The notes under the pieces: model-generated
Seen by the model: only the letters and a program-made list of their open reading frames with translations
Databases searched by the model: none
What the model was told of the DNA's origin: nothing
Assembly: GCA_964398055.1 (NCBI GenBank)
Contig: CAYNLK010000008.1
Location: 121,159 to 185,158, forward strand
DNA from: CAYNLK01 sp964398055
GTDB taxonomy: Bacteria; Chloroflexota; Anaerolineae; 4572-78; J111
Direction of reading: 5' to 3'
Length of the DNA stretch: 64,000 nucleotides
Translations under genes and position numbers: made by a program
In this document: in pieces, positions 1 through 10,700 of the stretch
Layout: every line of letters begins with the position of its first letter
Numbering within the stretch: the first letter of the stretch is position 1

Positions 1-1
1 C

Positions 2-2092
2 GGTAATCAACAACTGATTGCGCAAGAGGCAGCCCGAACGGTCAGCAGTTTCATTCAGGAGAAGTTTGGTGTTTTGGAGACAGCGGTTGGGCTGACCAAT
101 CTAGACGAAGTGTCCCGGCCAGAACAGCAGGAGGTTTTGTCAGGCTTGTTGGGGCGCCAGCCAGCGTTTCGCCAGTTGGTTTTGTTCAACGCCCACGGTC
201 AGGCCTTGACCCAGGTCTCGCGCCTCGCTTTGGGCGAACCCAGGCGATTCGCCGGCCGACTGGCGGATATCGTACCGGCTCAAAACCTGCCGGTGAACCG
301 CACGATCAGCCCGGTCTATATCGATCCCGTGACCAGTGAACCTTTGCTGATTATGACGGTTCCTGTAGTCGATATCTTTGGAGATTTCAGAGGAACTTTG
401 TTGGCCGAGGTGAACTTGAAGTTCATGTGGGATTTGATTAGCCAGCTTCAGGTGGGCCGGACGGGGTATGCCTACGTAGTGGATCGAGACGGCAATCTGA
501 TCGCCTTTGGCGATATGGCCCGTGTTTTGCGGGGTGAAAATGTGGCTTACCTGCCGGCGGTCCACGAGTTTATTCATCATTCCACTTCTACCCAACCGAA
601 CTGGGGGAAGAATTACCAGGGAATTATGGGCGCCAGGGTGGTGGGTACCTATGCCCCTTTGGGGACGCCTGATTGGGCTGTTGTCACCGAAATACCCTGG
701 GCCGAAACTTACCGAGACGTCATTCGTGAGGCGGTCTGGGCCGGCGCGATCACTTTGGTCGTAGCGACTTTAGCCAGCCTGCTGGGGGTATACCTGGCCC
801 ACCGCCTGGTAGTGCCCCTGGTCAACTTGACCACGGTAGCCGCCCAGATTGCCGGGGGCGAGCGAAAGTTACAGGCGGTGGTAGAGGGACCGAGGGAGGT
901 CGCCAGCCTGGCCGTGGCTTTTAACAGTATGACCACGCAGTTGCGCCAGACCCTGGAAGGTCTGGAGCAGCAAATCACCGAGCGCCGGCGGGCCGAAGAG
1001 TCTTTACGGCAAACCAACGAAACGCTTCAGGCCCTGGTCGATCACTCACCTCTGGCCATTAATATGGTGGACCTGGATAGCCGGGTATTGCTGTGGAATA
1101 GAGCCGCCGAACGAATGTATGGCTGGACAGCTAAAGAAGTTCTGGGGAAATTCTTACCAAACATTTCCCCAGAGACGCTTGAAGAATATCGGGCTATACG
1201 TGAACGGGTAACTGAGGGAGAATCGATTACCAACTTGGAAGTTCAACGACAGCGCAAAGACGGTTCCATGTTTTGGCTAAATCTCTCTGTCGCGCCGCTG
1301 AGAGATTCAAAAGGAAATGTTTATGCTCAAATAGCCATCGGCGCGGATATCAGCGCACGCAAGCAGGCCGAAAGCGAACGTGAGGCCTTGATCGCTGAAC
1401 TGGAAGCCAAAAATGCCGAACTGGAGCGCTTTATCTACACTATCTCGCACGACCTGAAAAGCCCGCTCATCACCATCGGCGGCTTTGTCGGCTTTTTGGA
1501 AAGGGATGCCCTGGCCGGCAATGTGGAACGGGTTAGCGCTGATATGGCCCACATCAATAATGCGGTCACCAAGATGCAGCGCTTGCTCAATGAATTGCTG
1601 GAACTCTCGCGCATCGGACGGTGGGCGAACCCGCCGGAGGAGGCATCCTTTGAGGAGATTGCCGGCGAGGCCATCGCCCTGGTGCGTGGGCGCATTGAGG
1701 CGTCCGGCGTGGCGGTGGAGATTGCGCCCGGCCTGCCGTCCGTATACGGCGACCGGGCGCGGCTGGTGGAGGTGGTGCAAAACCTGGTAGACAATGCCTG
1801 CAAGTTCATGGGCAACCAGCCGCGGCCGCGCCTCCAGATCGGCGCAAGGCACGAGGATGATAAGACGGTGTTCTATGTGCGCGACAACGGTATGGGCATC
1901 GAGCCGCGCTATCACGACAAGGTTTTTGGCCTGTTCGACAAGCTTGACCCGCAGAGCGAGGGTACCGGCGTTGGCCTGGCATTGGTCAAGCGCATCATTG
2001 AGACGCACGGCGGGCGCGTCTGGGTGGATTCGTCCGGCCAGGGCAGTGGCACAACATTCTATTTCACCCTGCCGGTAAAAAAGAGGGATTAA
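2..2092 (+). CDS. dCache-HAMP-PAS sensor histidine kinase, 5' end cut by window
   Basis: The frame is already open at base 2, so the TTG at 74 is not the true start and the N-terminus lies outside the window. Visible order: a dCache-like extracellular sensor (to about base 720), one membrane helix (about 735-815), HAMP, a coiled coil, one PAS domain (about 1030-1370), a HisKA domain with the phosphoacceptor in ISHDLKSP (His codon 1448-1450), and a HATPase_c domain with N box (QNLVDNACKF), G1 (DNGMG) and G2 (GTGVGLAL). The family autophosphorylates on His in response to a ligand bound outside the membrane; the ligand cannot be read here. A second kinase gene follows after 57 bases, so the two are probably cotranscribed. 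No receiver domain is attached. Confidence 0.93.
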   Translation, partial: GNQQLIAQEAARTVSSFIQEKFGVLETAVGLTNLDEVSRPEQQEVLSGLLGRQPAFRQLVLFNAHGQALTQVSRLALGEPRRFAGRLADIVPAQNLPVNRTISPVYIDPVTSEPLLIMTVPVVDIFGDFRGTLLAEVNLKFMWDLISQLQVGRTGYAYVVDRDGNLIAFGDMARVLRGENVAYLPAVHEFIHHSTSTQPNWGKNYQGIMGARVVGTYAPLGTPDWAVVTEIPWAETYRDVIREAVWAGAITLVVATLASLLGVYLAHRLVVPLVNLTTVAAQIAGGERKLQAVVEGPREVASLAVAFNSMTTQLRQTLEGLEQQITERRRAEESLRQTNETLQALVDHSPLAINMVDLDSRVLLWNRAAERMYGWTAKEVLGKFLPNISPETLEEYRAIRERVTEGESITNLEVQRQRKDGSMFWLNLSVAPLRDSKGNVYAQIAIGADISARKQAESEREALIAELEAKNAELERFIYTISHDLKSPLITIGGFVGFLERDALAGNVERVSADMAHINNAVTKMQRLLNELLELSRIGRWANPPEEASFEEIAGEAIALVRGRIEASGVAVEIAPGLPSVYGDRARLVEVVQNLVDNACKFMGNQPRPRLQIGARHEDDKTVFYVRDNGMGIEPRYHDKVFGLFDKLDPQSEGTGVGLALVKRIIETHGGRVWVDSSGQGSGTTFYFTLPVKKRD

Positions 2093-2149
2093 TGCGTGTA
2101 TGTTAGAACAGGCCTGAATTCAAGCGGCCGGCAGGAAGGTGGTGGAACT

Positions 2150-4648
2150 ATGGCCTTACCCAGTGATACGACAGCACATGATGATAATCTGGATTTTGAT
2201 TTGCACAGATGGCAAAGCAAGGTTTTGTCCATCATATTGATCGTCGCAGCCGTAACGGGTCTGCCGGCTTATGCCACGGTCATCATCAACGCCATCCACA
2301 ATGGGCAGATGACCTTGCAAGTGTGGCTTTATCTGGTGATTTACCTGGCCTCAGTGGGCTTGGCTCTTTTTCCCAAACTGGATTTTCGTGTGAGAAGCAT
2401 AGGCCTTTTCATGCTCACCTATACCAACGCAGTAGTGAGTTTTGCCCGCTTGGGCCTGGCCGGCAGCGGCCGCCTCTGGTTGGTCGTTATGCCGATTATT
2501 GCGACGATTGTGATTGGCTCTTGGGCCGGATACGTTACGCTGGCGCTCGGCTTGCTGATCTATGCCACCTTTGCCATATTGGCCCACTTGGGAGTGTTGG
2601 GCGGCTGGATAAACCTGCCGGTCAATCCCCTAACTTTGGATTATTGGATCGAAGGCGGCGCTGCTCTGGTGATATTTTTGGTAGCGATAGTGATTTTGGT
2701 GGATCGTTTTTACGCTCTATATGCACGGATACTCGTCGCCAGCCGCCGAGCCAATGCTGATCTGAAGCAGTTAGCTGGTTCGCTGCGCGAGAGCGAAGAA
2801 CGCTATCGCACGCTGGTAGGCGCTTCGCCGGATGGCATTGTCCAGACCGATCTGGACGGGCGTATCCTGTTTGCTTCCCCTCAACTGATGCGGCTGTTCG
2901 GCTTGACGGACTCGAGCGAAATAGTCAACACGTCCGTACTCGAGTGGATCGCGCCGGAGGATCGGGAACGCGCCCGGGACAACGTCCGCCGCGCCGTTCA
3001 GGGTCTTGCCACTCCCAACAACCCTTACATCTTTCTGCGTTCGGATGGGGCGCCGTTTTCCGTGGAGGTGAACTCGGCCCCGTGGCGCGACGCCACGGGC
3101 CAGACGCGCGGCATGATCTCGATCGTCCGTGACGTTACGGAGCGTGTCCAGACCCAGGCCGAGCTGCGCGAGAAGACGCTGGAACTGGAGCGATTCTTTG
3201 ATTGCGCCCTGGACCTGCTGTGCATTGCCGACACCGATGGGTACTTTCAGCGCCTCAACCGGGAATGGGAAAAAGTCCTGGGCTACCCGTTGGAAGAACT
3301 GGAAGGGCGGCGCTTTCTCGATCTGGTTCACCCGGCCGACCTGGCTTCCACGCTGGCGGCGGTGAGTGATCTGGACGCGCAGCGAGAGGTGCTGAACTTT
3401 GTGAACCGCTATCGCTGCCAGGACGGCTCGTACCGCTGGATCGAGTGGCGGGCTTTTCCTTTTGGCAAGAAAATCTATGCGGCGGCGCGCGACATCACCG
3501 AGCGCAAGCGGGTAGAGGCAGAGTTGCGGACCTCCGAGGCTCGTTACCGGGCCTTGGTCCAAAGCCAGATCGACCTGATTAGCCGCTACCTGCCAGATAC
3601 CACCCTGACCTTTGTCAACGATGCTTACTGTCAGTTTTATGGCAAAACGCCCGAGGAATTGATTGGACGCAGCTATCTGACCATGGTCGCGCCGGAATTC
3701 CATGCACAGACCTGGCGAGAAGCTGAGAACTTTCTGAAGGACCCCCGACCGATTGGCGGTGAATATCTGAATTACCGGTGGGACGGCCAGGAATGTTGGA
3801 TTCATTGGATCGTTCAGGGTATTGTTGATGACAATGGTCGGGTCGTCGAGATACAAGCCTCAGGCCGCGACATTACACCGCTCAAGCAGGCGGAGGAGGA
3901 AATCCGCCGTTTGAACGAGGAACTCGAACAGCGGGTGATCGAGCGCACCGCCCAGCTCGAAGCCGCTAATAAGGAGCTGGAAGCCTTTTCCTATTCCATC
4001 TCCCATGACCTGCGCGCCCCGCTGCGAGCCATTGACGGCTACACCCGTATTCTGGTGGAAGACTACGAGCCGGTGCTGGACGCCGAAGGCCGGCGGGTCT
4101 GTAGTGTGATCCATCATCAAACCCAGCGGATGGGGGAGTTGATTGACGATCTACTGGCCTTCTCTCGCCTCAGCCGCGTTGACATGCAGACTTCTTTGAT
4201 CGATATGGAGGCCTTAGCCAACTCGGTATTCCAGGAAGTGACCACACCCCAAGAGCGAACGCGGCTTGATTTCAAAATGCTCCCTTTACCCCCGGCCCTG
4301 GGCGATCCAACGTTGATCCGCCAGGTGTGGGTGAACCTACTTGCCAACGCGGTCAAGTTCTCGGCCAACCGAGAACGAGCGGTCATCCAAGTGGGCAGTA
4401 GCCAGGAGGCCGGTGAAAACATCTACTTTGTCCGCGACAACGGCGCCGGTTTTGATATGCAGTACGCCGGCAAGCTGTTTGGGGTATTCCAGCGCCTGCA
4501 CAGCGAACGCGAATTTGAAGGTACCGGCGTCGGACTGGCCATCGTTCAGCGGATTATCCGCCGCCACGGCGGGCAGGTTTGGGCCGAAGGCGTGGTAGAC
4601 CAGGGCGCAACCTTTTATTTTACCCTCCCTCGCAAAGAGAACCGATAA
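2150..4648 (+). CDS. 6-TM triple-PAS sensor histidine kinase
   Basis: I chose the ATG at 2150 because AGGAAGGTGG lies just upstream; an in-frame GTG at 2096 would add 18 unlikely residues. The first ~200 residues hold about six hydrophobic helices. Three PAS/PAC units follow (about 2786-3150, 3170-3520, 3530-3890), then a short coiled coil, HisKA with SISHDLRAPL (His codon 4004-4006, residue 619) and HATPase_c with DNGAGFDMQYAGKLF and GTGVGLAI. This is a membrane-bound bacteriophytochrome-like output module without receiver. The coding bases 3926-4148 are identical to 10534-10756 in the giant kinase downstream. A decayed receiver-like start overlaps its stop codon, suggesting a kinase/receiver pair that lost its receiver. 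The signal sensed is unknown. Confidence 0.9.
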   Translation: MALPSDTTAHDDNLDFDLHRWQSKVLSIILIVAAVTGLPAYATVIINAIHNGQMTLQVWLYLVIYLASVGLALFPKLDFRVRSIGLFMLTYTNAVVSFARLGLAGSGRLWLVVMPIIATIVIGSWAGYVTLALGLLIYATFAILAHLGVLGGWINLPVNPLTLDYWIEGGAALVIFLVAIVILVDRFYALYARILVASRRANADLKQLAGSLRESEERYRTLVGASPDGIVQTDLDGRILFASPQLMRLFGLTDSSEIVNTSVLEWIAPEDRERARDNVRRAVQGLATPNNPYIFLRSDGAPFSVEVNSAPWRDATGQTRGMISIVRDVTERVQTQAELREKTLELERFFDCALDLLCIADTDGYFQRLNREWEKVLGYPLEELEGRRFLDLVHPADLASTLAAVSDLDAQREVLNFVNRYRCQDGSYRWIEWRAFPFGKKIYAAARDITERKRVEAELRTSEARYRALVQSQIDLISRYLPDTTLTFVNDAYCQFYGKTPEELIGRSYLTMVAPEFHAQTWREAENFLKDPRPIGGEYLNYRWDGQECWIHWIVQGIVDDNGRVVEIQASGRDITPLKQAEEEIRRLNEELEQRVIERTAQLEAANKELEAFSYSISHDLRAPLRAIDGYTRILVEDYEPVLDAEGRRVCSVIHHQTQRMGELIDDLLAFSRLSRVDMQTSLIDMEALANSVFQEVTTPQERTRLDFKMLPLPPALGDPTLIRQVWVNLLANAVKFSANRERAVIQVGSSQEAGENIYFVRDNGAGFDMQYAGKLFGVFQRLHSEREFEGTGVGLAIVQRIIRRHGGQVWAEGVVDQGATFYFTLPRKENR
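3926..4148 (+). repeat. 223-bp exact direct repeat, copy 1
   Basis: Read base by base, 3926-4148 is identical to 10534-10756 (constant offset 6608). It encodes the end of the coiled coil and the HisKA dimerisation/phosphoacceptor region. Identity stops sharply on the left and fades into near-identity on the right to about 4178, then drops to ordinary paralogue similarity. Synonymous positions are also identical, which points to recent recombination or gene conversion and not to protein-level constraint. Confidence 0.9.
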
Positions 4649-4711
4649 TGAACCATTTCAGCGCCGTAGACATCTTGTTGGCAAAGGCAGTGCTGTAAGG
4701 CTGAATTGGCC
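4648..4711 (+). pseudogene. decayed Rcp1-type receiver start
   Basis: An ATG overlaps the stop of the preceding kinase (TAATG) and opens a 16-codon frame ending in TAA at 4696-4698. It begins MNHFSAVDILL, close to MNHLDTVEILL of the intact receiver at 11256, which also overlaps its kinase stop. After the stop, 4700-4711 (GCTGAATTGGCC) matches GCCGAGTTGGCC at 11310-11321, 2 bases nearer to the start codon, so a small deletion shifted the frame. I infer a truncated remnant of a duplicated kinase-receiver unit. The match is short, so chance similarity is possible. Confidence 0.5.
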
Positions 4712-4740
4712 GAAGCGGGTCAGATCCAAGGAGTAAAACT

Positions 4741-7700
4741 ATGACAATTTCAAGCCAACCACCGATACTCATCCATCAGAGTAACAATTCGCTCATTTAT
4801 TATCAACCGGTCAGCGAATATGACCGGCCCGTGGTGATCAAAGTCTTAAATAGTAACTTCCCTACCCCTTACCAGCTTATCCGCTTCAACAACGAATACG
4901 AATTTACCAAAGACCTGGCGATTGACGGGGTGCGTCAGGCCATTGCCCAGACCAAAGTGGAGGATAAACCCGCCCTGATTATGGAGTATGTTTCCGGGCA
5001 GCCGCTTAATCAGGCTTTTGTAGAGCAAAGCTGGTCGTTGGCTGACTTTTTTCAGGTAGCTATCCACATCGCCAAAATTCTGGGCCAAGTGCACCAGCGC
5101 CATATCATCCACAGGGATATCAACAGCAATAATATTCTGGTCAACCTGGAGACGAAACAAGTTAAGCTGATTGATTTTGGCTTGGCCTCACGGCTTGACT
5201 TACGGGTGCAACACCTGGGCAATCCGGAAGGGTTAGCCGGCACCCTGGCCTACATCTCACCGGAGCAGACCGGCCGGATGAACCGGATGGTCGATTATCG
5301 CACCGATTTATATTCGCTGGGGGTAACCTTTTATGAGCTATTGACCGGCCGGCTACCCTTTGAGAGCGATGATCCGCTGGCTCTGGTGCATGCCCATCTG
5401 GCCAAAACCCCCCGGCCGGTTACGGCCTTGAATCCGGATGTGCCTGCCGTTCTCTCTAACATAGTGCTGAAATTGTTGGCCAAGAACGCTGAAGACCGCT
5501 ACCAATCCGCCTTTGGCTTGCAAGCCGATCTGGAACGGTGTCTGGCCGCTTTAACAGAGCCGCAAGGTTTTCAAAATCTTGCCGGTCTAAGTTTTGAGTT
5601 AGGTCAGGATGATTACTCGGGCCAATTCCAAATTCCCCAAAAGTTGTATGGCCGCTCCGCCGAGATGGCCGTTTTGCTGGCTACGTTTGACCGAGCCATC
5701 GCCGGTAGCCGTGAGTTCATGCTGGTGGCCGGGTATCCGGGCGTTGGCAAGTCGGCCTTGGCGGCGGAGGGACACAAACCCATCACCGAGAAGCGGGGTT
5801 ATTTTATCAGCGGCAAGTTTGACCAGTATCAGCAACACACGCCCTATGCAGCCTTCAGCCAGGCCTTTAATCAATTGGCCGATTTGCTGCTGACCGAACC
5901 AGAGACCACCCTGCAACAGTGGCGAGACAAGATTTTAGCGGCCGCGAGCGGCAACGGGGCCGTATTGACGGAGGTCATCCCCCGTTTGGAGCAGGTTATT
6001 GGCCCGCAACCGGCGGTGACAGAGTTAGGCGGGCAGGAGAACCGCAACCGTTTCAATTTGACCATCCAGAATTTTGTGCAGGCCATCAGCACGGCCGAGC
6101 ACCCGCTCGTCGTTTTTATTGATGATTGGCAGTGGGCGGATTTAGCTTCGCTAGAATTGTTAAAGATTTTGCTGACGAATGAGGCCGTTACCCATTTGCT
6201 GCTGCTTGGGGCTTATCGGGACAACGAAGTAGATCGAACCCATCCCTTCATAATGACCCTCAACGACCTGACCGCCGCAGGAGTCGCGGTCCAGACGATT
6301 CAACTGGGTAACCTGCAAGTGGAGGATGTGCGGCAACTCATTCAAGAGAGCCTGGCCTGTTCCACGGCCGACAGCCAAACCCTAACCGAATTAGTCTATG
6401 AAAAAACCCGGGGTAATGCCTTTTTCACCCGTCAATTTTTGCAGAATTTGTATGAAGAGGGTTGGCTCCACTTTGATTTCAACGCCCGCCGCTGGGTGTG
6501 GGATATCGCCCAGCTCAAGGCCCAAAATATTACCGCAAATGTGGTTGACCTGATGACCGTCAAGCTCAGGAAACTCCCCTGGCAAACCGCCCATTTGTTG
6601 CAGTTGGCCGCCTGTATCGGGAATGAGTTTGACTTGCACACCTTGACGCTGATAGGCCAGTTGAGTGAGCCGGCAACATTGGCCGGATTAGAGGAGGCCC
6701 TCACTCACGGTTTGGTGATTCCCCTGGATGACTACTACAAATTGCCGGCTACGGCGGCCCAGGCTCGCTTTAGGTTTCTGCACGACCGGGTGCAGCAAGC
6801 TGCCTATGCCCAAATTCCCGCCCCGGAACGGCAAACCGTCCATTTAGAGATTGGCCGCTTGTTGTTAACCCATACTGCGGCAGCTATGCTGGAACAGCGA
6901 GTTTTTGAGATTGTGCAGCACTATCATCGGGCCGGCCCGCTTGTTACCGATGAAACCGAACGGCAGCGTTTAGTGGAGCTAAATATACAAGCCGCTGACC
7001 TGGCGAATAGAGCGGCGGCGTTTCGCTCGGCCCAAACTTATCTGGAAGCCGCCCTGGCCTTGATGCCCGCTGATGCCTGGACCGGCCGATATGATGAGAT
7101 GCTCAGGCTTCATTCGCAATTAGCCACGGTTTTTTCTCTCACGGGCGATTTGGAACGATTGGAACAGGTTTTTCAAATCACCGCAGCCCAGGCCCAGACT
7201 ATGGCCGATACGGCCCGGGTGAAACTGGCCAAAATTCAGGGGCTGTTTTCTCGCGGCAACTATCCTGAAGGAATTGAGTTGGGCCTGGCTTTTATTGAGG
7301 CCCTGGGCGTTCCCATCAACCGGAATCCATCACCCGAAGAAGCCTTCACCTATTTACAGGAAACGGCAGAGTGGTTGACCCCGGCCCGGATTGAAAGGCT
7401 ATGCTATCTTCCTGATGCCTCGACCGAGGTCGGGTTGATCATGGAAACTGCGGTGACCATCAATGGCCCGGTTTTTGGTTCCAATATGAATCTTTGTTTT
7501 GTCTTTGTGTCGCAGATTACCCGGTTGTGTATTGAACAGGGTTTAGCTCCCTGGTCGCCGGTTACGCTGGCTACTTTTGCCCTGTTACTCAGCGCCGCTC
7601 TACACGATATCCCCAAAGCGCGTCTCCTGACCGACGCGACCATGCAATTGTATACAGAAAAATATCCTGTGGATAGCCTTGTTCCCTACCTGAGCGTGCC

Positions 7701-10700
7701 TGTCGGTGGTTTTATCATGCATCGGTATGACCATCTGAAGCATACCCTGCCCATTTTCGCTAACGGGGTGCAAAAGGGCTTGCTGACCGGCGCCTTTCTG
7801 TTCGATAGCTATTGCGCCTGGTGGTACGCCTGGCATCATTTGTTTTTGGGTGTTCCTTTGGCCCAGGTGGAGGCCGTGAGCCAGCAAGCGGTGGAGACGT
7901 GTCAAAGAGTCCACATGGAGCGGTTGAAGGATTGGTGTTTGCTGATTCATCAAGCCACCCTCAACCTGCAAGGCAAAAGCGAAACTCCCTGGCTGCTCAA
8001 CGGTGAGGCCTATAACGAACAGGACATGCTGGCCCTGGCTGCCCGGGTCAACGACTTTGCTGAGGTCTTTCGTATTTTCTTTTATAGAGCCTGGCTGCAT
8101 TATTTGTTCGACCAGCCGCAAACGGCAGTCAAACTCTTTCAAGAAGCTGAAACCTATTCAATATATGGAGTTGGTTTATATGTAATCCCCCTGTTTTATT
8201 TCTACGACTCGCTGGCCAATGCGGCGGTGTATGGCAACCAGCCTGTGGAGGTGCAAGCTCAAATCCTGGCGCGGATCAGCCGCAATCTGGAACAACTTGA
8301 GGTCTGGGTGCGCTTTGCCCCGATGAATCACCAGCATAAGCAGGATTTGTTGGAGGCCGAAAAAGCCCGCCTCGAAGGCCGATATTGGCAGGCCGTGACA
8401 TACTACCAAAAGGCCATCCGGGGGGCCAGGGATAATGAGTTTTTACATGAAGAAGCCCTGGCCTATGAACTGTGCGGTAAATTCTGGTTAGAGCAAGACC
8501 ATCCCGAGCTGGCCTCCATTTATCTGCGAAAAGCCCAAAATCTATACAACCTGTGGGGCGCGGCGGCTAAAGTTGAACACCTGCAAGCTGTGTTTGGGCA
8601 GGAGCTTGGCCTCCGCCCCGCGCCGTCCCAGGATATGTTGGATTCGCTCAAGTTCACCCCACCCATTAGCCAAACTGCAACCCCCAGTTGGCTAGATATC
8701 AACACGCTGCAAAAAGCCAACCAAACCTTATCCCAAACAGTACAACTGGCCGACTTACTAACGGAAATGATCAAGATCTTGCTGGAAAATGCCGGCGCTG
8801 AAAGGGCTTTGATTCTGTACCGGGCTGAGGGAGAGTGGTTCATCAGGGCCAGCGGACAGGTGCAGGATCCGGCCATTCAAACCGGTCTGCGCTTACCCCT
8901 ATCTGAAACAGCCTTGCTATCGTTGAGCGTTTTTAACTATGTCATTCATTCCGGAAAAGCCATTGTGCTGGCCAATGCCGCCCAGAACCCGCAGTTTGGA
9001 ACAGAGGCCTACCTGCGTGAGCGCCAGGTTAAGTCGGTCTTGTGTTTACCCATTTGGCACAAAGGCGAACTCAAGTTAGTGTTATACCTGGAGAACAATT
9101 TAATCGTCGGGGCCTTCACCGAAAGCCGCCTGGAATTGCTGCAGATGCTATCCGCCCAGATGGCTATCTCTGTGGAAAACGCCTTGATAGTTGACAATCT
9201 AAAAACTTCAATCGCCGAGCGCAAGCTGGCGGAGAGAGCCTTGCGGTTGACCCGGTTTACGGTGGAACGGCTGGCCGACGCGGTCTACTGGATTGACCCG
9301 GAGACCATTCGGATTGTGGACGTTAACGAGGCCGCCTGTCGTATGCTCGGTTACAGCCGCGAGGAGTTGCTCAACCTGTCGGTGCCGGAAATCGACCCGG
9401 AGTTATCACCGGCCGAATGGCCCGCCACCTGGCAATACATCAAAGAAACGGGCAAGCGAACCCTTGAAACGAAGCACCGGACCAAAGACGGCCGGCTCAT
9501 CCCGGTGGAAATAATTGCGAATTACATTGAATTTGGCGGCTACGAATTGGACTGCGCCGTTGTACGGGATATCACTGAACGCAAGCAAGCCGAAGCCCAA
9601 CTTGAACATAACCTGCGCAAAACTCGCGTGCGCTACGAAGTTAGCCAGGCTCTGGCCGGCGCGGAGACCGAGGATGAGGTGCTGGATGTGCTGATCCAAC
9701 ACGTCGGTCTTTATCCCCAGGCGCGTGGGAGTATCTTTACTTTTGATAGAACAGGAGGCGAACTTGCGGTCATCCTGCGCCGCGCAGACGTTCCCCCTGA
9801 AAGCGGCGTGCCGCCCGTGGTACCTGTTGAGACGCGCTTTCCTATTTCGCAGTTCACGGCTATCAAGCTCCTCTCCGTCAACCGGCCGTTCGTCTCGAAT
9901 GATGTCTTGGCCGATGAACGAGTTGACCCGGACATTCGCGAGCTATTTCGCCTGATTGGCAGTGCCAGTCTCGCCGCCTTCCCACTCACAATTGGGAACG
10001 AGTGGCTAGGCTTTATCGCGGTCTCGGCCAGGTCACTCGGCTACTTTGACGAGGAAAAGCAGCAGCTTTACCAAACTCTGGCCGAACAGGGCGCGGCGGC
10101 GTTGCGCGCCGCCCGCTTGCGGGAGACGATCCGCGCCTCGCAGCAGCGGCTGTCGCTGCTCGTGCAGCAATCGCCGCTGGCGGTGATCGAGTGGGACACG
10201 AACTTTCGGGTGGTTCTGTGGAATCCGGCGGCCGAACAGATTTTTGGCTATACTGCTGCAGAAGCGCTGGGCCACCCCATGGCGGACCTCATCGTACCCG
10301 AAGCGGCGCGGCCGCTAGTCGACCAGGTCTGGCAAGACCTGCTGGCGCAAAAGGGCGGCAGTTACAGCACCAACGACAATTTGACCAAGGCGGGGCGTCT
10401 CATCACCTGCGAGTGGTCCAATACCCCCCTCGTCGGTGCGGATGGCCGGGTCATCGGCGTCGCTTCGCTCGTGCAAGATATCACCGAACGCAAGCGAGCC
10501 GAAGCAGAAATCCACCGGCTAAACGAAGAGCTGGAACAGCGGGTGATCGAGCGCACCGCCCAGCTCGAAGCCGCTAATAAGGAGCTGGAAGCCTTTTCCT
10601 ATTCCATCTCCCATGACCTGCGCGCCCCGCTGCGAGCCATTGACGGCTACACCCGTATTCTGGTGGAAGACTACGAGCCGGTGCTGGACGCCGAAGGCCG

